Below, one piece after another: positions 41,186 to 51,859 of a stretch of DNA of 64,000 nucleotides. The notes beneath the pieces are model-generated. The model was not told the origin of the DNA, did no database searches, and worked only from the letters and a program-made list of their open reading frames with translations. The position numbers were made by a program, and so were the translations under genes. The DNA is from Xenorhabdus sp. IM139775 (lineage in GTDB: Bacteria; Pseudomonadota; Gammaproteobacteria; Enterobacterales; Enterobacteriaceae): assembly GCF_028598745.1 (NCBI RefSeq), contig NZ_JAQRFK010000002.1:1-64000 (forward strand), written 5' to 3'. Positions within the stretch are counted from its first letter, which is position 1. Every line of letters starts with the position of its first letter.

Positions 41186-41857
41186 ATGAAACGGACAAAA
41201 GAGATAAACCGCGACTCCTTCCGTAAAACGTGGCGAAGCTATCGCCTGACACCTGTAGCGGTTGCTGTCAGTGCGGTTTTCATGCTTTCGGCCTGTGAAC
41301 AGAACGATGAAACGGTATCACTCTATACCAATGCCGATGAGTGTTCTCAGGCGAATCCTTCTCAAAGCGAACAATGCAAGACCGCCTACAACAACGCCCT
41401 GAAAGAAGCGGAAAAAACCGCGCCGAAATATGCGACTCGCGAAGAGTGTGTGGCGGAATTCGGTGAACAACAATGTACCCAACCCCCAGCTCAGGCAGGC
41501 GTCGGTCAGGCTCAGGCCCAAAACAGCAGCGGCAGTTTCTGGATGCCTTTGATGGCAGGTTATATGATGGGACGCTTAATGGGCGGCAGCTCAGCCCCCT
41601 CACAACCGCTGTTCACATCAAAATCGGCCGCCAGCCCGGCTAACGGCAAGTTTGTTGATGCAACAGGTAAAAGCTATGGTCCCGCCACTGCGGGGGGTCG
41701 CAGCATGACCGTCCCCAAAACGGCGATGGCGCCAAAACCCGCCACCACAAGCACAATTACCCGGGGTGGGTTTGGTGAATCCGTGGCGAAACAATCTGCC
41801 ATGCAGCGTTCATCTGCCAGCTCAAGTTCCCGTTCTTCCCGCTCAATGGGTGGTTAA
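41186..41857 (+). CDS. ygiB: YgiB, UPF0441 lipoprotein-like protein
   Basis: Conserved enterobacterial protein of unknown function, 223 aa from MKRTKEIN as in E. coli. A hydrophobic stretch ends in the lipobox-like VFMLSAC, so it may be a lipoprotein. The Cys-rich middle ([30 protein letters not shown]), the [19 protein letters not shown] helix and the Ser-rich C-terminus are conserved. It lies 6 bp before ygiC, a fixed pairing in enterobacteria. Confidence 0.93.
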   Translation: MKRTKEINRDSFRKTWRSYRLTPVAVAVSAVFMLSACEQNDETVSLYTNADECSQANPSQSEQCKTAYNNALKEAEKTAPKYATREECVAEFGEQQCTQPPAQAGVGQAQAQNSSGSFWMPLMAGYMMGRLMGGSSAPSQPLFTSKSAASPANGKFVDATGKSYGPATAGGRSMTVPKTAMAPKPATTSTITRGGFGESVAKQSAMQRSSASSSSRSSRSMGG

Positions 41858-41863
41858 TTAAAG

Positions 41864-43024
41864 ATGAAACGCATTGGCATTACCGAGCGCCCGGATTGGC
41901 GCGAAAAAGCAACAGAGTTTGGTTTCAATTTTCACACCATGTACGACCAGCCATACTGGAGTGAAGAGGCGTATTACCAGTTCACGCTGAACCAGATTGA
42001 AGAAATTGAAGAGGCAACGGCAGAACTGCACCAAATGTGTTTGCAGGTCGTGGAAAAAGTGGTCGATAGTGAAGAACTGCTGACTAAATTCCAGATCCCC
42101 AAACACTGTTGGGAGTTTATCCGCTCTTCATGGGTCACCAGCCAACCTTCACTCTATTCCCGTCTGGATTTAGCCTATGATGGCAAAAATCCTCCCAAGT
42201 TGCTGGAAAACAACGCCGATACGCCAACGTCACTGTATGAATCCGCTTTCTTTCAGTGGATTTGGCTGGAAGACCAGATCAACGCAGGCCATCTGCCCGC
42301 CAATGCGGATCAGTTCAACAGCCTGCAAGAAAAGCTGATTGAGCGTTTTGCTCAGTTACGTGAAAGTCATGGGTTTGGCCTGCTGCACATGGCCTGCTGT
42401 CAGGATAGTGAAGAAGATCGTGGCACAATCCAATATTTGCAGGATTGTGCTGCGGAAGCCGGTATTCCAACAGAATTCATGTTGATTGAGGATATCGGGT
42501 TGGGTGAGAAAGGGCAGTTTACTGATTTGCAGGATCAGGTGATCAGCAATCTGTTTAAACTGTATCCGTGGGAGTTTATGCTGCGTGAGATGTTCTCCAC
42601 CAAACTGGCTGATGCCGGTGTCCGTTGGCTGGAACCCGCCTGGAAAAGCATTATCTCCAACAAGGCGCTACTGCCAATGCTGTGGAAAATGTTCCCGGAT
42701 CATCCTAACCTGCTGCCCGCCTATTTTGCGGATGAACGGCCTTCAGACATGAATAGCTATGTCCTTAAGCCGCTGTTCTCCCGTGAAGGTGCCAATATTC
42801 GCATTATTGAAAACGGCCGCGAAGTCGCCAGTGCTGATGGCCCTTATGGGGAAGAAGGCATGATCGTTCAGCAGTACCATGCCTTGCCGAAATTTGATAA
42901 TAACTATGCGCTGGTCGGTAGTTGGTTGGTGGATGATCAAGCTGCGGGTATCTGTATTCGTGAAGACCGTGAGTTGATTACTCAAGATTTGTCACGCTTC
43001 TACCCGCATATTATTTTGGATTGA
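41864..43024 (+). CDS. ygiC: YgiC, glutathionylspermidine synthase-like ATP-grasp protein
   Basis: ATP-grasp enzyme related to the synthetase half of glutathionylspermidine synthase (386 aa, the E. coli size). Conserved blocks are [56 protein letters not shown] and [16 protein letters not shown]. It has no amidase domain, and the peptide-like substrate is not established. It is coupled to ygiB. Confidence 0.95.
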   Translation: MKRIGITERPDWREKATEFGFNFHTMYDQPYWSEEAYYQFTLNQIEEIEEATAELHQMCLQVVEKVVDSEELLTKFQIPKHCWEFIRSSWVTSQPSLYSRLDLAYDGKNPPKLLENNADTPTSLYESAFFQWIWLEDQINAGHLPANADQFNSLQEKLIERFAQLRESHGFGLLHMACCQDSEEDRGTIQYLQDCAAEAGIPTEFMLIEDIGLGEKGQFTDLQDQVISNLFKLYPWEFMLREMFSTKLADAGVRWLEPAWKSIISNKALLPMLWKMFPDHPNLLPAYFADERPSDMNSYVLKPLFSREGANIRIIENGREVASADGPYGEEGMIVQQYHALPKFDNNYALVGSWLVDDQAAGICIREDRELITQDLSRFYPHIILD

Positions 43025-43029
43025 TGCAG

Positions 43030-43806
43030 TTAGCCAATCTGAATCGATAACATACTTAAGGAGCCGTCCTCAATGCCCTCAACCGGTGTTGAAATCGGCT
43101 CTTCTTTATTCCAGGTTCCCATCACATACAGTAATGGCAGAAAATGTTCTGGCGTTGGGTTAGACAATTGACCATCTTCCCTGTCCAAAGCCTTAAACAG
43201 GGGATGAGGATTTTCCCGGCTGGTTAAACTTTCACGCACAAACTGCTCAAACGAGAGTGCCCAAGGAAACGGTTCTGCCCCCAATTTTTCAGCCGGCAGA
43301 TTATGGACAACATTGCCACTGCCTATGATTAAAACCCCCTCATCCCGCAGCAAAGCTAGTTTTTTGCCTATTTCATAATGAAAAGCGGCAGATTGATTGC
43401 GATCCATGCTCAATTGGACAACGGGAATATCTGCATCAGGATACATTTTTGCCAATATTCCCCAAGATCCATGATCCAATCCCCATTTGTCAAAATCAGT
43501 CTCGACGGCTATCGGTTCAAGAATATCCTGTACCAATACCGCCAGCCCAGGAAAACCTTTCGCTGGATACTGTTTTTCATGCAGCGCTTGGGGAAAACGA
43601 CCAAAATCGTGGATAGTTCTGGGCTGGGCCATCGTCGTCACGGCTGTACCATTTGTGTACCAGTGCGCAGAAATCACAAGGATCGCCTTTGGTCTGGGGA
43701 GTTTCTCTCCCAGTTCAAACCAAGCACGTGAGTAACCGTTATCTTCAATGGCATTCATTGGGCTGCCATGGCCAATGAACAGAGCAGGCATTCTCAGGAG
43801 ACTCAT
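43030..43806 (-). CDS. ygiD: YgiD, extradiol ring-cleavage dioxygenase family (4,5-DOPA dioxygenase)
   Basis: Class III extradiol dioxygenase-fold protein of 258 aa. The metal ligands lie in the N-terminal FIGHGSPMNAIED and in VISAHWYTNGT and GSGNVVHNL. The E. coli homologue cleaves L-DOPA to betalamic acid-type products in vitro; the natural substrate is unknown. It is convergent with ygiC. zupT, next in E. coli, is absent. Confidence 0.94.
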   Translation of the reverse strand: MSLLRMPALFIGHGSPMNAIEDNGYSRAWFELGEKLPRPKAILVISAHWYTNGTAVTTMAQPRTIHDFGRFPQALHEKQYPAKGFPGLAVLVQDILEPIAVETDFDKWGLDHGSWGILAKMYPDADIPVVQLSMDRNQSAAFHYEIGKKLALLRDEGVLIIGSGNVVHNLPAEKLGAEPFPWALSFEQFVRESLTSRENPHPLFKALDREDGQLSNPTPEHFLPLLYVMGTWNKEEPISTPVEGIEDGSLSMLSIQIG

Positions 43807-43944
43807 TTTCGCCCCTTATACAGCAAGTTGAACATTTCAAGTAATGGAGTGTGGATTATGATAAAAGAATTATGACAAGATCCAGACCTTCCTTCCTTGA
43901 ATATCGTCAATCAAAAAATGATGGAGGGGTTCATAAATACTGAA

Positions 43945-43970
43945 AGGCCACAGGGTGTGGGCTGTAGCCT
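43945..43970 (-). terminator. Terminator-like hairpin after ribB
   Basis: AGGCCACAG pairs with CTGTAGCCT with one mismatch around an 8-nt loop; on the minus strand TTTCAGTATTT follows. It lies between the ribB stop and ygiD. Confidence 0.5.
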
Positions 43971-44044
43971 CTCAAAGTACATGCGTAAGTCTCACGGTAT
44001 TGTTGTGAACTATTTCAATCGGTAAAAGCGAATGGGCAAGCCTA

Positions 44045-44698
44045 TCAGCTAGCTGCTTTTGCCATTTTTAAGCGGTATTCCACCAAATCTTCAATCGTGA
44101 CGACCGGCATATCGTGCTGTTGCGCGAATTCAATCACTTGTGGGGCGCGAGCCATTGAACCATCGTCATTGGTCAATTCACACAGCACGCCGGCTGGCTT
44201 GAAACCGGCCATTTTGACCAAATCAATGGTTGCCTCAGTATGGCCACGGCGAGTCAAAACCCCTCCTGATTGCGCACGCAGCGGAAAAACGTGTCCGGGC
44301 CGATTGAGATCGCTGGGTTGAGCATCATCGGCAATGGCAGCCCGGATGGTGGTAATGCGATCTGCCGCAGACACCCCGGTTGTCACGCCTTGCGCAGCTT
44401 CGATTGAGATAGTGAAAGCAGTTTGATACTGGCTTGAATTGTTTTCCACCATCATCGGCAGTGTTAACTGCTGACGGCGCTCTTCGGTCAGGCAAAGACA
44501 AACAATGCCGCTGCCATGACGGATAGTCAGTGCCATTTGCTCCACCGTCATCGTTTCGGCGGCGAAAATCATATCACCTTCATTTTCACGATTTTCGTCA
44601 TCCAATACCATCACGCCCTGACCCGCACGCAAAGCAGCAAGCGCGCGTTCAACACGTTCAAATGGCGTTCCATATGAGGAAAGTAGCGTCTGATTCAT
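44045..44698 (-). CDS. ribB: 3,4-dihydroxy-2-butanone-4-phosphate synthase
   Basis: Converts ribulose-5-phosphate to formate and the four-carbon unit of riboflavin. The 217 aa include the acidic loop [16 protein letters not shown], the conserved Cys in GIVCLCL, and [24 protein letters not shown]. It is monofunctional, with no GTP cyclohydrolase II domain. An FMN riboswitch with a terminator platform lies upstream. Confidence 0.98.
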   Translation of the reverse strand: MNQTLLSSYGTPFERVERALAALRAGQGVMVLDDENRENEGDMIFAAETMTVEQMALTIRHGSGIVCLCLTEERRQQLTLPMMVENNSSQYQTAFTISIEAAQGVTTGVSAADRITTIRAAIADDAQPSDLNRPGHVFPLRAQSGGVLTRRGHTEATIDLVKMAGFKPAGVLCELTNDDGSMARAPQVIEFAQQHDMPVVTIEDLVEYRLKMAKAAS

Positions 44699-44780
44699 GG
44701 TAAATAAACCTCTTTAAATGTATGGGTTACCAGAATCAGGGCAATTTTGAGGAGTTCGTACTGCGCAAAAATACAGCAGC

Positions 44781-44808
44781 AAAAACAACAGACGAGTGCA
44801 GGCACTCG
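44781..44808 (-). terminator. FMN riboswitch expression-platform terminator
   Basis: CGAGTGC-CT-GCACTCG on the minus strand followed by TCTGTTGTTTTT, about 80 nt before ribB and directly after the aptamer. It would form when FMN is bound. Confidence 0.7.
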
Positions 44809-44819
44809 ATTGATGCTGT

Positions 44820-45003
44820 TATTCTCTCCCATCCGGACTATCACCGTCGGCTCCAGAATCACACTGGATCTGCTGACCCCTGTTTTATCCCTGCTGATTT
44901 CTCTTCAAGGATAATGACAAACAGAGCGCTCGCGGGCTGCATAAAATGATCATGCGATATTTTATGTTACCGCCGGTAGGGACTTTCACCCTGCCCTGAG
45001 ATA
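44820..45003 (-). promoter_or_regulatory. FMN riboswitch (RFN element) controlling ribB
   Basis: On the minus strand the conserved RFN blocks appear in order: GGGCAGGGTGAAAGTCCC, TACCGGCGGTAA, AGCCCGCGAGCG, GATCCAGTGTGATTCTGGAG, GCCGACGGT and AGTCCGGATGGGAGAGA. The outer strands TATCTC and GAGAATA form the closing stem with one bulge. Confidence 0.96.
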
Positions 45004-45174
45004 AACGGTTTCACTATAGCGTTAATAAACAGCGGGAGCAATCAACAAAATCAAATATGAAAGCTGGCGCGCGATCATTTATGTTTTCGCCATGAGATAC
45101 TAAAATAGCGTCCATGTCATTACGCTATCAAACATGCGCTATCAAACAATTACGTTATATAAAGGATGATCATC

Positions 45175-45450
45175 ATGCTCGATCCAAAAAAAATTGAACA
45201 AATTGCCCGCCAACTCCACAACGCCATGCCGAAAGGGGTCAAAGAATTTGGTGATGATGTGGAAAAGAAATTGCGTACCGTCCTGCAATCCCAGTTAAAC
45301 AAATTAGATCTGGTTAACCGCGAAGAATTTGATGTTCAGACCCAAGTTCTGCTGCGCACCCGTGAAAAATTGGCGGCAATGGAACAACGGCTGAATGAGT
45401 TGGAAGCCCGCCTCGCAGAAGCCGACAAAAAAGCCCAGCAGGCTGAATAG
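45175..45450 (+). CDS. ubiK: Ubiquinone biosynthesis accessory factor UbiK
   Basis: Small coiled-coil protein (YqiC) that works with UbiJ in aerobic ubiquinone synthesis. The start at [12 protein letters not shown] (45175) matches E. coli; 91 aa. A conserved helical core ([36 protein letters not shown]) is followed by a heptad-rich C-terminal coiled coil. It stands alone, convergent with hldE. Confidence 0.96.
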   Translation: MLDPKKIEQIARQLHNAMPKGVKEFGDDVEKKLRTVLQSQLNKLDLVNREEFDVQTQVLLRTREKLAAMEQRLNELEARLAEADKKAQQAE

Positions 45451-45470
45451 AATCATGATGTGAGGGAAAT

Positions 45471-45501
45471 GCCGCTATGCTGCCAAAAAGAGCATAACGG
45501 C
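45471..45501. terminator. hairpin between convergent ubiK and hldE
   Basis: GCCGCTATGCT pairs with AGCATAACGGC with one mismatch around a 9-nt A-rich loop. There is no strong U-tract; likely a bidirectional transcript end. Confidence 0.5.
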
Positions 45502-45515
45502 ACATGCTGCCAAAG

Positions 45516-46940
45516 TTACTGGTGCTGAATGGTTTTGATGATATTCGTGGTTGAAATACCCTCTTCGAAGTTCAGAACCTTAACTTCTCCCCCCGCAGCC
45601 CAGACTTCTTCGCTACCGGCGATCGCTTCTGGCTTATAATCACCACCTTTGACCAAAATATCCGGCAGGATACCCGCGATTAAACGCTGTGGTGTATCTT
45701 CTTCAAATGCCACCACCCAATCCACAGATTCCAGCGCCGATAATACGATCATGCGCTGTTCCAGCGGATTCACCGGGCGGGTTTCCCCTTTCAGGCGCTT
45801 GGTGGAAGCATCACTATTGACGGCAACGATCAAACGATCACCCAATTTACGTGCGTTGGACAGGTAAGAAACATGCCCCGCATGGAGGATGTCAAAACAG
45901 CCATTAGTCATGACAATACGCTCACCACGCTGGCGTGCCTGTGCGACGACGTCTTTCAGTTTGGCTTCACTCATTACGCCAAATCCGGTTTCTGCACGCC
46001 CACGCACGGCATTTTCCAGTTCAACCGGCGAAACCGTGGACGTTCCCAGCTTGCCAACCACCACACCGGCGGCCGCATTGGCAAGGTAACAGGCTTCATT
46101 CAGCGGCTTGCCGGCAGCCAATGCTGCTGCCAATACGCCTATCACGGTATCCCCTGCACCCGTGACATCAAAAACTTCCTGAGCCTGAGTCGGTAAATGC
46201 AGAGGCGGCTGGTCAACCCGCAATAAGCTCATGCCTCGTTCAGAACGGGTGATCAACAGCGCTTTCAGTTGCAAATCCTGCACCAGCTTTGTGCCTTTGT
46301 GCACTAAATCATCATCATCCTTGCAGTGCCCGACAACGGCTTCGAACTCTGACATATTTGGCGTCAGCAACGTTGCACCGCGATAACGGTTAAAATCACT
46401 GCCTTTTGGATCGATAAGCACCGGCACATTGGCTTCATTGGCAAGCTGAATCATGGCCTGAACCTGACTCAGTGCACCCTTCGCGTAATCCGACAGCACC
46501 AATGCGCCAATATGAGGCAGGGATTGCTGAATTTTTTCCAGCATCGGCTGGGCATCCACATTCTGGAAGCCTTCTTCAAAGTCCAAACGTAGCAATTGCT
46601 GATTGCGCGATAAGACACGCAGTTTCGTGATAGTCGGATGGGTTGGAACAGAAACAAAATCACAGCGGACTTTCACACTATTCAGTTTGTCACTCAATGC
46701 CCGCGCAGCATCATCAATGCCGGTCAAACCGATCAAACCGGAATTCGCGCCCAATGAAGCAATATTCATGGCGACGTTAGCGGCTCCGCCGGGACGCTCT
46801 TCGATCGTTTCTACCTTAACCACAGGCACCGGGGCTTCCGGCGAAATGCGGCTAGTTGGGCCGTACCAATAGCGATCTAACATAACATCGCCAACCACTA
46901 AAACACCTGCGCGGTGAAAATCAGGGAGGGTTACTTTCAT
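45516..46940 (-). CDS. hldE: Bifunctional heptose-7-phosphate kinase / heptose-1-phosphate adenylyltransferase
   Basis: Two steps of ADP-L-glycero-D-manno-heptose synthesis for the LPS inner core. The start at [12 protein letters not shown] (46940) matches E. coli and gives 474 aa. The N-terminal ribokinase-like domain has [20 protein letters not shown] and the DVTGAGDTV anion hole; the C-terminal nucleotidyltransferase has [16 protein letters not shown] with the HxGH motif. It lies 84 bp downstream of glnE, as in E. coli. Confidence 0.98.
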   Translation of the reverse strand: MKVTLPDFHRAGVLVVGDVMLDRYWYGPTSRISPEAPVPVVKVETIEERPGGAANVAMNIASLGANSGLIGLTGIDDAARALSDKLNSVKVRCDFVSVPTHPTITKLRVLSRNQQLLRLDFEEGFQNVDAQPMLEKIQQSLPHIGALVLSDYAKGALSQVQAMIQLANEANVPVLIDPKGSDFNRYRGATLLTPNMSEFEAVVGHCKDDDDLVHKGTKLVQDLQLKALLITRSERGMSLLRVDQPPLHLPTQAQEVFDVTGAGDTVIGVLAAALAAGKPLNEACYLANAAAGVVVGKLGTSTVSPVELENAVRGRAETGFGVMSEAKLKDVVAQARQRGERIVMTNGCFDILHAGHVSYLSNARKLGDRLIVAVNSDASTKRLKGETRPVNPLEQRMIVLSALESVDWVVAFEEDTPQRLIAGILPDILVKGGDYKPEAIAGSEEVWAAGGEVKVLNFEEGISTTNIIKTIQHQ

Positions 46941-47024
46941 CCCATGCTCCAAATATCAGAATAAATTGTTGCGGATATTACCATAACCAAACTCAGTACC
47001 CGATCATTGATACACTAAGATCAC

Positions 47025-49877
47025 TTATGCGTTAAAGTCGCTTTCTAACCACTTTTGCCAGCTATCACGCACCAATGTTTGTTGCTGGCGGAAATGCCCG
47101 GCCGCAACCCGGCTGGATAACGTTTGCAACGCTAAACGGTGCAATTCATCACGCAGGGTAATATAAGCCTGCGTCAATGCCATCGCGTCCTGCTCATCCA
47201 TAATATTATGCTGCGCCATGAGTTCGAAAATTCGCACGTTATCAGACCAGCGGGTCAGCCCGGCATTTTCTGGTGCATAACGCAGCACCTGATACTGGGC
47301 AATAAATTCAATATCCGTGATCCCGCCCGGATCAGCTTTGATATCAAATTGATCTTGTTGATGACTCCCCAAGTGCTGATACATTTTCTGGCGCATCTCA
47401 CGTACCTGTTGACGCAAAAGCTTGGGATCGCGGGGAAGACATAATGTTTCACGGCGGATGCGTTCAAAATCATGGCGCATTTCCTGATCACCAAACACCA
47501 TGCGCGCCCGGATCAATGCCTGATGTTCCCAAGTCCACGCTTCATTTTTTTGATAATCATCAAAGGCTTCAAGCGTACTGACCAACATGCCCGCTTCACC
47601 GGATGGCCGCAAACGCGCATCAACCTCATACAAGACACCCGACGCTGTTCGGGTACTTAACAGATGAATGATGCGCTGGGCAAGGCGCAAATAAAACTGG
47701 CGAGCCTCAATGGAACGCGCACCGTCTGTCATCACCCCCATGGGACAATCCAGCAGGAACACCAGATCCAAATCAGAGCCATAACCGAGTTCCCAGCCCC
47801 CTAATTTGCCATAACCAATAATGGCAAACCCCAATCCCTGCCGTTGGGATAAGTGAGCCGGTGCACCGTAGCGTTTTGTCATCTGGTTCCACGCCAGCCG
47901 CACAACCGCTTCGATAATGGCCTCCGCCAGATAAGTCAGGTGATCACTCACTTTCATCACCGGCAAAACGCCGGCGATGTCTTCTGCGGCAATCCGCAAC
48001 AGTTGTGCCTGCTTAAATTGGCGCAACGCCTCCAGCAGTTGTTCTTCATCATCCTCAGGAATACGCAGCAGATATTGATAAAGCTCATCGCGATAAGCGT
48101 CTATCGGCAACGGTTGATACAACGATTTGGGATCAAGCAGCTCATCCAGCAACAAAGGGTGGCCGGCAAGCTGGCTGGCGATCATCGGAGAGGCGGCACA
48201 GAGCCGGATTACATGAATCATGACCTGTTCTGATTCCAGCATCAGTTCCAGATACGTCGTGCGGCTGACGATACTGAGCAACAGGGGAATAATCCGTTCC
48301 AGAACAATATCCGCCTCTTTCCGCACGCTAATTTTTGCCAACAAACGCGGCATTAACTGGTCAAGCACATCCCTGCCCCGTGGGCCAATGGTGCGCTTAC
48401 TGACGTCCCGGCGGAAAAGCGCCATGATATCCAATATTTTCCGGGCTTTTTCATCATCAAGATGAGGAATCAATACGATGAGTTCATCTGTGTTTAAAGC
48501 CTCCTGCCACAAGCTCTTAAACGGAACATGGCTGGCCTCCTCGCTATTCTCCTCGGTTTCATCGCCTATCAACTGCCGGAAAATACTTCGTACCGCACTC
48601 ATGCTGCGTTCGGTTGCGGCCATCAACTCATCCCAACCGGCAAAATTCATGCCCCAAGCGAGGCGGGCACGATCCAGCTCGTTATCCGGTAAGGTTTGCG
48701 TTTGTTGGTCACGAATAGATTGCAGCAGGTTTTCCAGCCGACGTAAAAACAGGTAACTTTCTTCCAACTGCTGCAAGGGTTCCGTTGGCAATAAAGCCAA
48801 ATCGCCGATGGCCTTCAAGGTCGGCAACAATGAACGGGATTGCAGGCTTGGCTCCCTTCCCCCACGGATAAGCTGGAAGACCTGAGTAATAAACTCAATT
48901 TCCCGAATACCGCCTGCCCCCAACTTAATATTCTCTTTTAATCCCCGGCGACGGACTTCCCGCTCAATCATGCCCTTCATATTGCGCAAGGATTGAATGG
49001 CGCTGAAATCGATATAACGACGGAAAATAAACGGCCGCAACATCTGGCGCAATTCCTGACAATAAGCCTGCTCATCATTGCCCAAAATGCGCGCTTTCAC
49101 CAAAGCATAACGTTCCCAGTCACGCCCTTGTTCCTGATAATAATCTTCCAATGCCGGAAAACTAAACACCAAAGGCCCACTGTCACCAAATGGACGTAAT
49201 CTCATATCAACACGATAAACAAATCCGTCTACGGTTTGTTGATCCAGTGTCTTAATTAACTTCTGCCCTAATCGCGTAAAGAACCGCGAATTATCCATTT
49301 CCCGGCGCCCGCCTTGTGTGACACCGTTTTCCGGATAAGCAAAAATAAGGTCAATATCAGAGGAAAAATTAAGCTCTCCACCGCCCAATTTTCCCATGCC
49401 CAAAATCAACAGCGGTTGCGCCACCCCTTCACTGTTTGTCGGTGTCCCCCAATCCTGACAACACCGCAGATAAAGCCAATCACGGGCGGCGATAATCAGA
49501 GTTCCCGCCAACACACTTAATTGCTGCAATGTCTGTTCTGTCGTACTGCCTTGCAATGCCTGTGACCATGCAATCCTGACCAGCATCCGATGACGGAAAA
49601 AGCGTAAGCTCCGCATCAAATCCTCTTCATCGTTCACCGCCAGCAGCGTTTGTTTTAACCAATCGGAATAATGTTGCCACTCCTGTGCCTGAGGGGGATG
49701 CTGGCGAATCTCCTCTAACCATGCAGGATGCGATAACACGTTTTCTGCCACAAACTCACTCAATGACAGTACAGCCTGCTCATCAGGTGAAAAAGGCGTT
49801 ATTGTTTCCTCTAATGGCAGAAGATTGGCAAGGATATGCTGTAATTGTCGGGTTAAGGGCGGTGAAAGTGGCAGCAT
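47025..49877 (-). CDS. glnE: Bifunctional glutamine synthetase adenylyltransferase / deadenylase
   Basis: Controls GlnA by adding or removing AMP in response to PII and glutamine. The 950 aa hold two nucleotidyltransferase domains, the N-terminal deadenylase with [12 protein letters not shown] near residue 175 and the C-terminal adenylylase with [13 protein letters not shown] near residue 705, each with its DxD metal site, joined by a helical regulatory region. Confidence 0.98.
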   Translation of the reverse strand: MLPLSPPLTRQLQHILANLLPLEETITPFSPDEQAVLSLSEFVAENVLSHPAWLEEIRQHPPQAQEWQHYSDWLKQTLLAVNDEEDLMRSLRFFRHRMLVRIAWSQALQGSTTEQTLQQLSVLAGTLIIAARDWLYLRCCQDWGTPTNSEGVAQPLLILGMGKLGGGELNFSSDIDLIFAYPENGVTQGGRREMDNSRFFTRLGQKLIKTLDQQTVDGFVYRVDMRLRPFGDSGPLVFSFPALEDYYQEQGRDWERYALVKARILGNDEQAYCQELRQMLRPFIFRRYIDFSAIQSLRNMKGMIEREVRRRGLKENIKLGAGGIREIEFITQVFQLIRGGREPSLQSRSLLPTLKAIGDLALLPTEPLQQLEESYLFLRRLENLLQSIRDQQTQTLPDNELDRARLAWGMNFAGWDELMAATERSMSAVRSIFRQLIGDETEENSEEASHVPFKSLWQEALNTDELIVLIPHLDDEKARKILDIMALFRRDVSKRTIGPRGRDVLDQLMPRLLAKISVRKEADIVLERIIPLLLSIVSRTTYLELMLESEQVMIHVIRLCAASPMIASQLAGHPLLLDELLDPKSLYQPLPIDAYRDELYQYLLRIPEDDEEQLLEALRQFKQAQLLRIAAEDIAGVLPVMKVSDHLTYLAEAIIEAVVRLAWNQMTKRYGAPAHLSQRQGLGFAIIGYGKLGGWELGYGSDLDLVFLLDCPMGVMTDGARSIEARQFYLRLAQRIIHLLSTRTASGVLYEVDARLRPSGEAGMLVSTLEAFDDYQKNEAWTWEHQALIRARMVFGDQEMRHDFERIRRETLCLPRDPKLLRQQVREMRQKMYQHLGSHQQDQFDIKADPGGITDIEFIAQYQVLRYAPENAGLTRWSDNVRIFELMAQHNIMDEQDAMALTQAYITLRDELHRLALQTLSSRVAAGHFRQQQTLVRDSWQKWLESDFNA

Positions 49878-49939
49878 GACAGGGATTCCTTAATGACCGT
49901 TTTTAGTGATTTTTTAACAGATGTTCGATAGCTAAAGGG

Positions 49940-50962
49940 TTATCGGGACTGAACCAGCAGCCACTGCATTAACGCCAGCTTACATTGCAACCAAGAAGCG
50001 CTATAAGACAAGTTTTCAGCCCCTGAACCACTCACGGATAAGGCGGCCTTTAATTCCGGCAATAAATCAGCCAGTAAATCCAATACCGGCAAAGGTTCAG
50101 CCTGTTTTTCAATCAGGCTGGTTATCCACTGAAAAACCTGCGCCAATCCGGTTTTACCTTCTGGTAAACCTGCCAGCCACCCTTCCTCCTGCTCCTGCCA
50201 TTGCGCTAAGATTTCAGGCAGAAGCACAGACAATGGTTGTTGCCAATCCAACTCATCCGGGACTTTGGGTAAAGCTACTTTGGGTAAAGCTACTTTGGGT
50301 AATGAAGGGTGTGATAAACCATAAACCAGCGCATATCCCCGTGCCGCCTTGCTTTTATTGGCTAAACGCAGGCCATTCTGTGATGCCAGCCTGTTCGCCA
50401 ACAACAGGATATCGGTCACATTACCTTTTTTTAGCTCCAGCTCAAACTCACAAATCGGCGAAGTCTGACGCCCTGAATCTTTATTCCCGGAAAAATTACC
50501 GGAAAAATTGCCGGGAAAAATCGTGCCCTGATCCAGCGCGACTTCAATTTCGCTTTCTCCATAGGTTATCAGCCATTTTTCACGGTTAAAATCGGTGCTG
50601 AATAATCCGGCCAATTGTGTCTGTAGCTGTACGAGGTCGGTATTTTCAGGCCAGATAGCATTGGGAAACCGGACTAAATCTAATTCAGGCTGCGGCAAAG
50701 GAACGTTGAATTCAGGGCGTTGATGTAATCCTCCCACCACCTTACCTGCGGTTTTGATGGTCATCTCATAGTGCCCGTTGCAACCACGGATACGCAGCCC
50801 CATATCCCAACGCCGCAATTGGTTATCTGGCGTCTCAAAATAGATATTCGTCAGGTGCTGTGGTGAAGTGTAATCATGAGGAAGCTGAAATAACTGCTGG
50901 CGAACGGTCGGTATCGCATCCGGCTGCACGGACAGTTTCAATTCGATTTCTACAGAACTCAT
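49940..50962 (-). CDS. ygiF: YgiF, CYTH-domain inorganic triphosphatase
   Basis: Triphosphate tunnel metalloenzyme that hydrolyses tripolyphosphate. The CYTH hallmark EIELKLSV is at residues 5-12, and the tunnel strands YFETPD, GLRIRG, IKTAG and EFELELKKG are conserved. At 340 aa it is about 90 residues shorter than E. coli YgiF, the loss being in the C-terminal CHAD part. Two in-frame tandem repeats interrupt it: LPKVA units at 50262-50302 and FSGN units at 50487-50522. It is adjacent to glnE, as in E. coli. Confidence 0.92.
   Translation of the reverse strand: MSSVEIELKLSVQPDAIPTVRQQLFQLPHDYTSPQHLTNIYFETPDNQLRRWDMGLRIRGCNGHYEMTIKTAGKVVGGLHQRPEFNVPLPQPELDLVRFPNAIWPENTDLVQLQTQLAGLFSTDFNREKWLITYGESEIEVALDQGTIFPGNFSGNFSGNKDSGRQTSPICEFELELKKGNVTDILLLANRLASQNGLRLANKSKAARGYALVYGLSHPSLPKVALPKVALPKVPDELDWQQPLSVLLPEILAQWQEQEEGWLAGLPEGKTGLAQVFQWITSLIEKQAEPLPVLDLLADLLPELKAALSVSGSGAENLSYSASWLQCKLALMQWLLVQSR
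50262..50302 (-). repeat. 2.7 copies of a 15-bp repeat in ygiF
   Basis: ACTTTGGGTAAAGCT at 50262-50276 and 50277-50291, then a partial copy to 50302, encoding LPKVA units in a linker between the CYTH and CHAD parts. The length keeps the reading frame. Confidence 0.95.
50487..50522 (-). repeat. three 12-bp repeats in ygiF
   Basis: CCGGAAAAATTA, CCGGAAAAATTG and CCGGGAAAAATC in tandem, encoding the NFSG/NFPG-type units within the CYTH domain, probably in a surface loop. Confidence 0.9.
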
Positions 50963-51211
50963 ATTCTTTATTCCTCAATGGATCGCACAAGAGAGAAAAA
51001 TAAACCACAATAGGGGGTTATCTCAACAAACATCATATTCACTTCATAAAAAAAACCACAACAAGGCCTATATTCGATCTGTTGATATCACATTCATTCT
51101 GGTTTACTGATTGCACCCATAAACTTAACTCTTTACTATCCCTTAGGTAGTTTAAATTACGATTAGTCCACACTCGATTGATCCATACACTAAAGAACAG
51201 TTGAACACAGA

Positions 51212-51832
51212 ATGCAAAAACTACATCGATTATTTATCTTGTTATTGAGTTTCACACTTCCATTATCTGCACACGCTGAAGAAAAACACTATGTTTCCGA
51301 TGAGCTATCTGCTTACATCCGGAGCGGCCCGAACATTAAAAACCGGATCATTGGCTCACTGAGTGCCGGTGAAGAGGTCACGTTAATCAGCCCTAAAGCA
51401 GATAATGGTTTCTTGCAAATTCAAGACCAAAAAGGACGCACAAGCTGGATACTCGCCAGTGAACTCAGCGCCATTCCCAGCCTGCGTGAACGCCTTCCCA
51501 CAATGGAACAAAAAATAAAAACGCTGACTGAGCAACTGGACACGATTGACGCCCAATGGAATAAACGTACCGCTGAGTTACAAAAAAGAGTGGCAACCAG
51601 CGATAAGAGCATTAACGATCTGAAAAAAGAGAATGCCCAGCTCCAGAGTAAATTAACCGTGGCTGAGAAAAAGGTCGAAGTGGCCAATTTGCAGTTGGAT
51701 GATAAACAAAGAGAGATTATCTTGCAGTGGTTTACTTATGGCGGTGGGGTTGCGGGGATTGGCCTGATTTTAGGGCTCATCTTGCCACACATTATTCCTC
51801 GCCGTAAAAATAAAGATCGTTGGATGAGCTGA
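51212..51832 (+). CDS. ygiM: YgiM, SH3-domain membrane-anchored protein
   Basis: Putative signal transduction protein of 206 aa. It has a cleaved signal (LFILLLSFTLPLSAHA), a bacterial SH3 domain (YVSDELSAYIRSGP... to WILASELS, about 25-90), a long coiled coil (about 95-165) and a single C-terminal transmembrane helix (GGGVAGIGLILGLILPHII) followed by a basic end. The topology places the SH3 domain in the periplasm. It is encoded just before cca, as in E. coli; its exact role is unknown. Confidence 0.93.
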   Translation: MQKLHRLFILLLSFTLPLSAHAEEKHYVSDELSAYIRSGPNIKNRIIGSLSAGEEVTLISPKADNGFLQIQDQKGRTSWILASELSAIPSLRERLPTMEQKIKTLTEQLDTIDAQWNKRTAELQKRVATSDKSINDLKKENAQLQSKLTVAEKKVEVANLQLDDKQREIILQWFTYGGGVAGIGLILGLILPHIIPRRKNKDRWMS

Positions 51833-51859
51833 TTTCAGGAAGAAGGGAAGGACATAAGC

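Noticed and set aside
44722-44949. 75-aa plus-strand frame upstream of ribB
   Set aside because: It overlaps the FMN riboswitch and its terminator, whose structured RNA on the other strand explains the sequence conservation.
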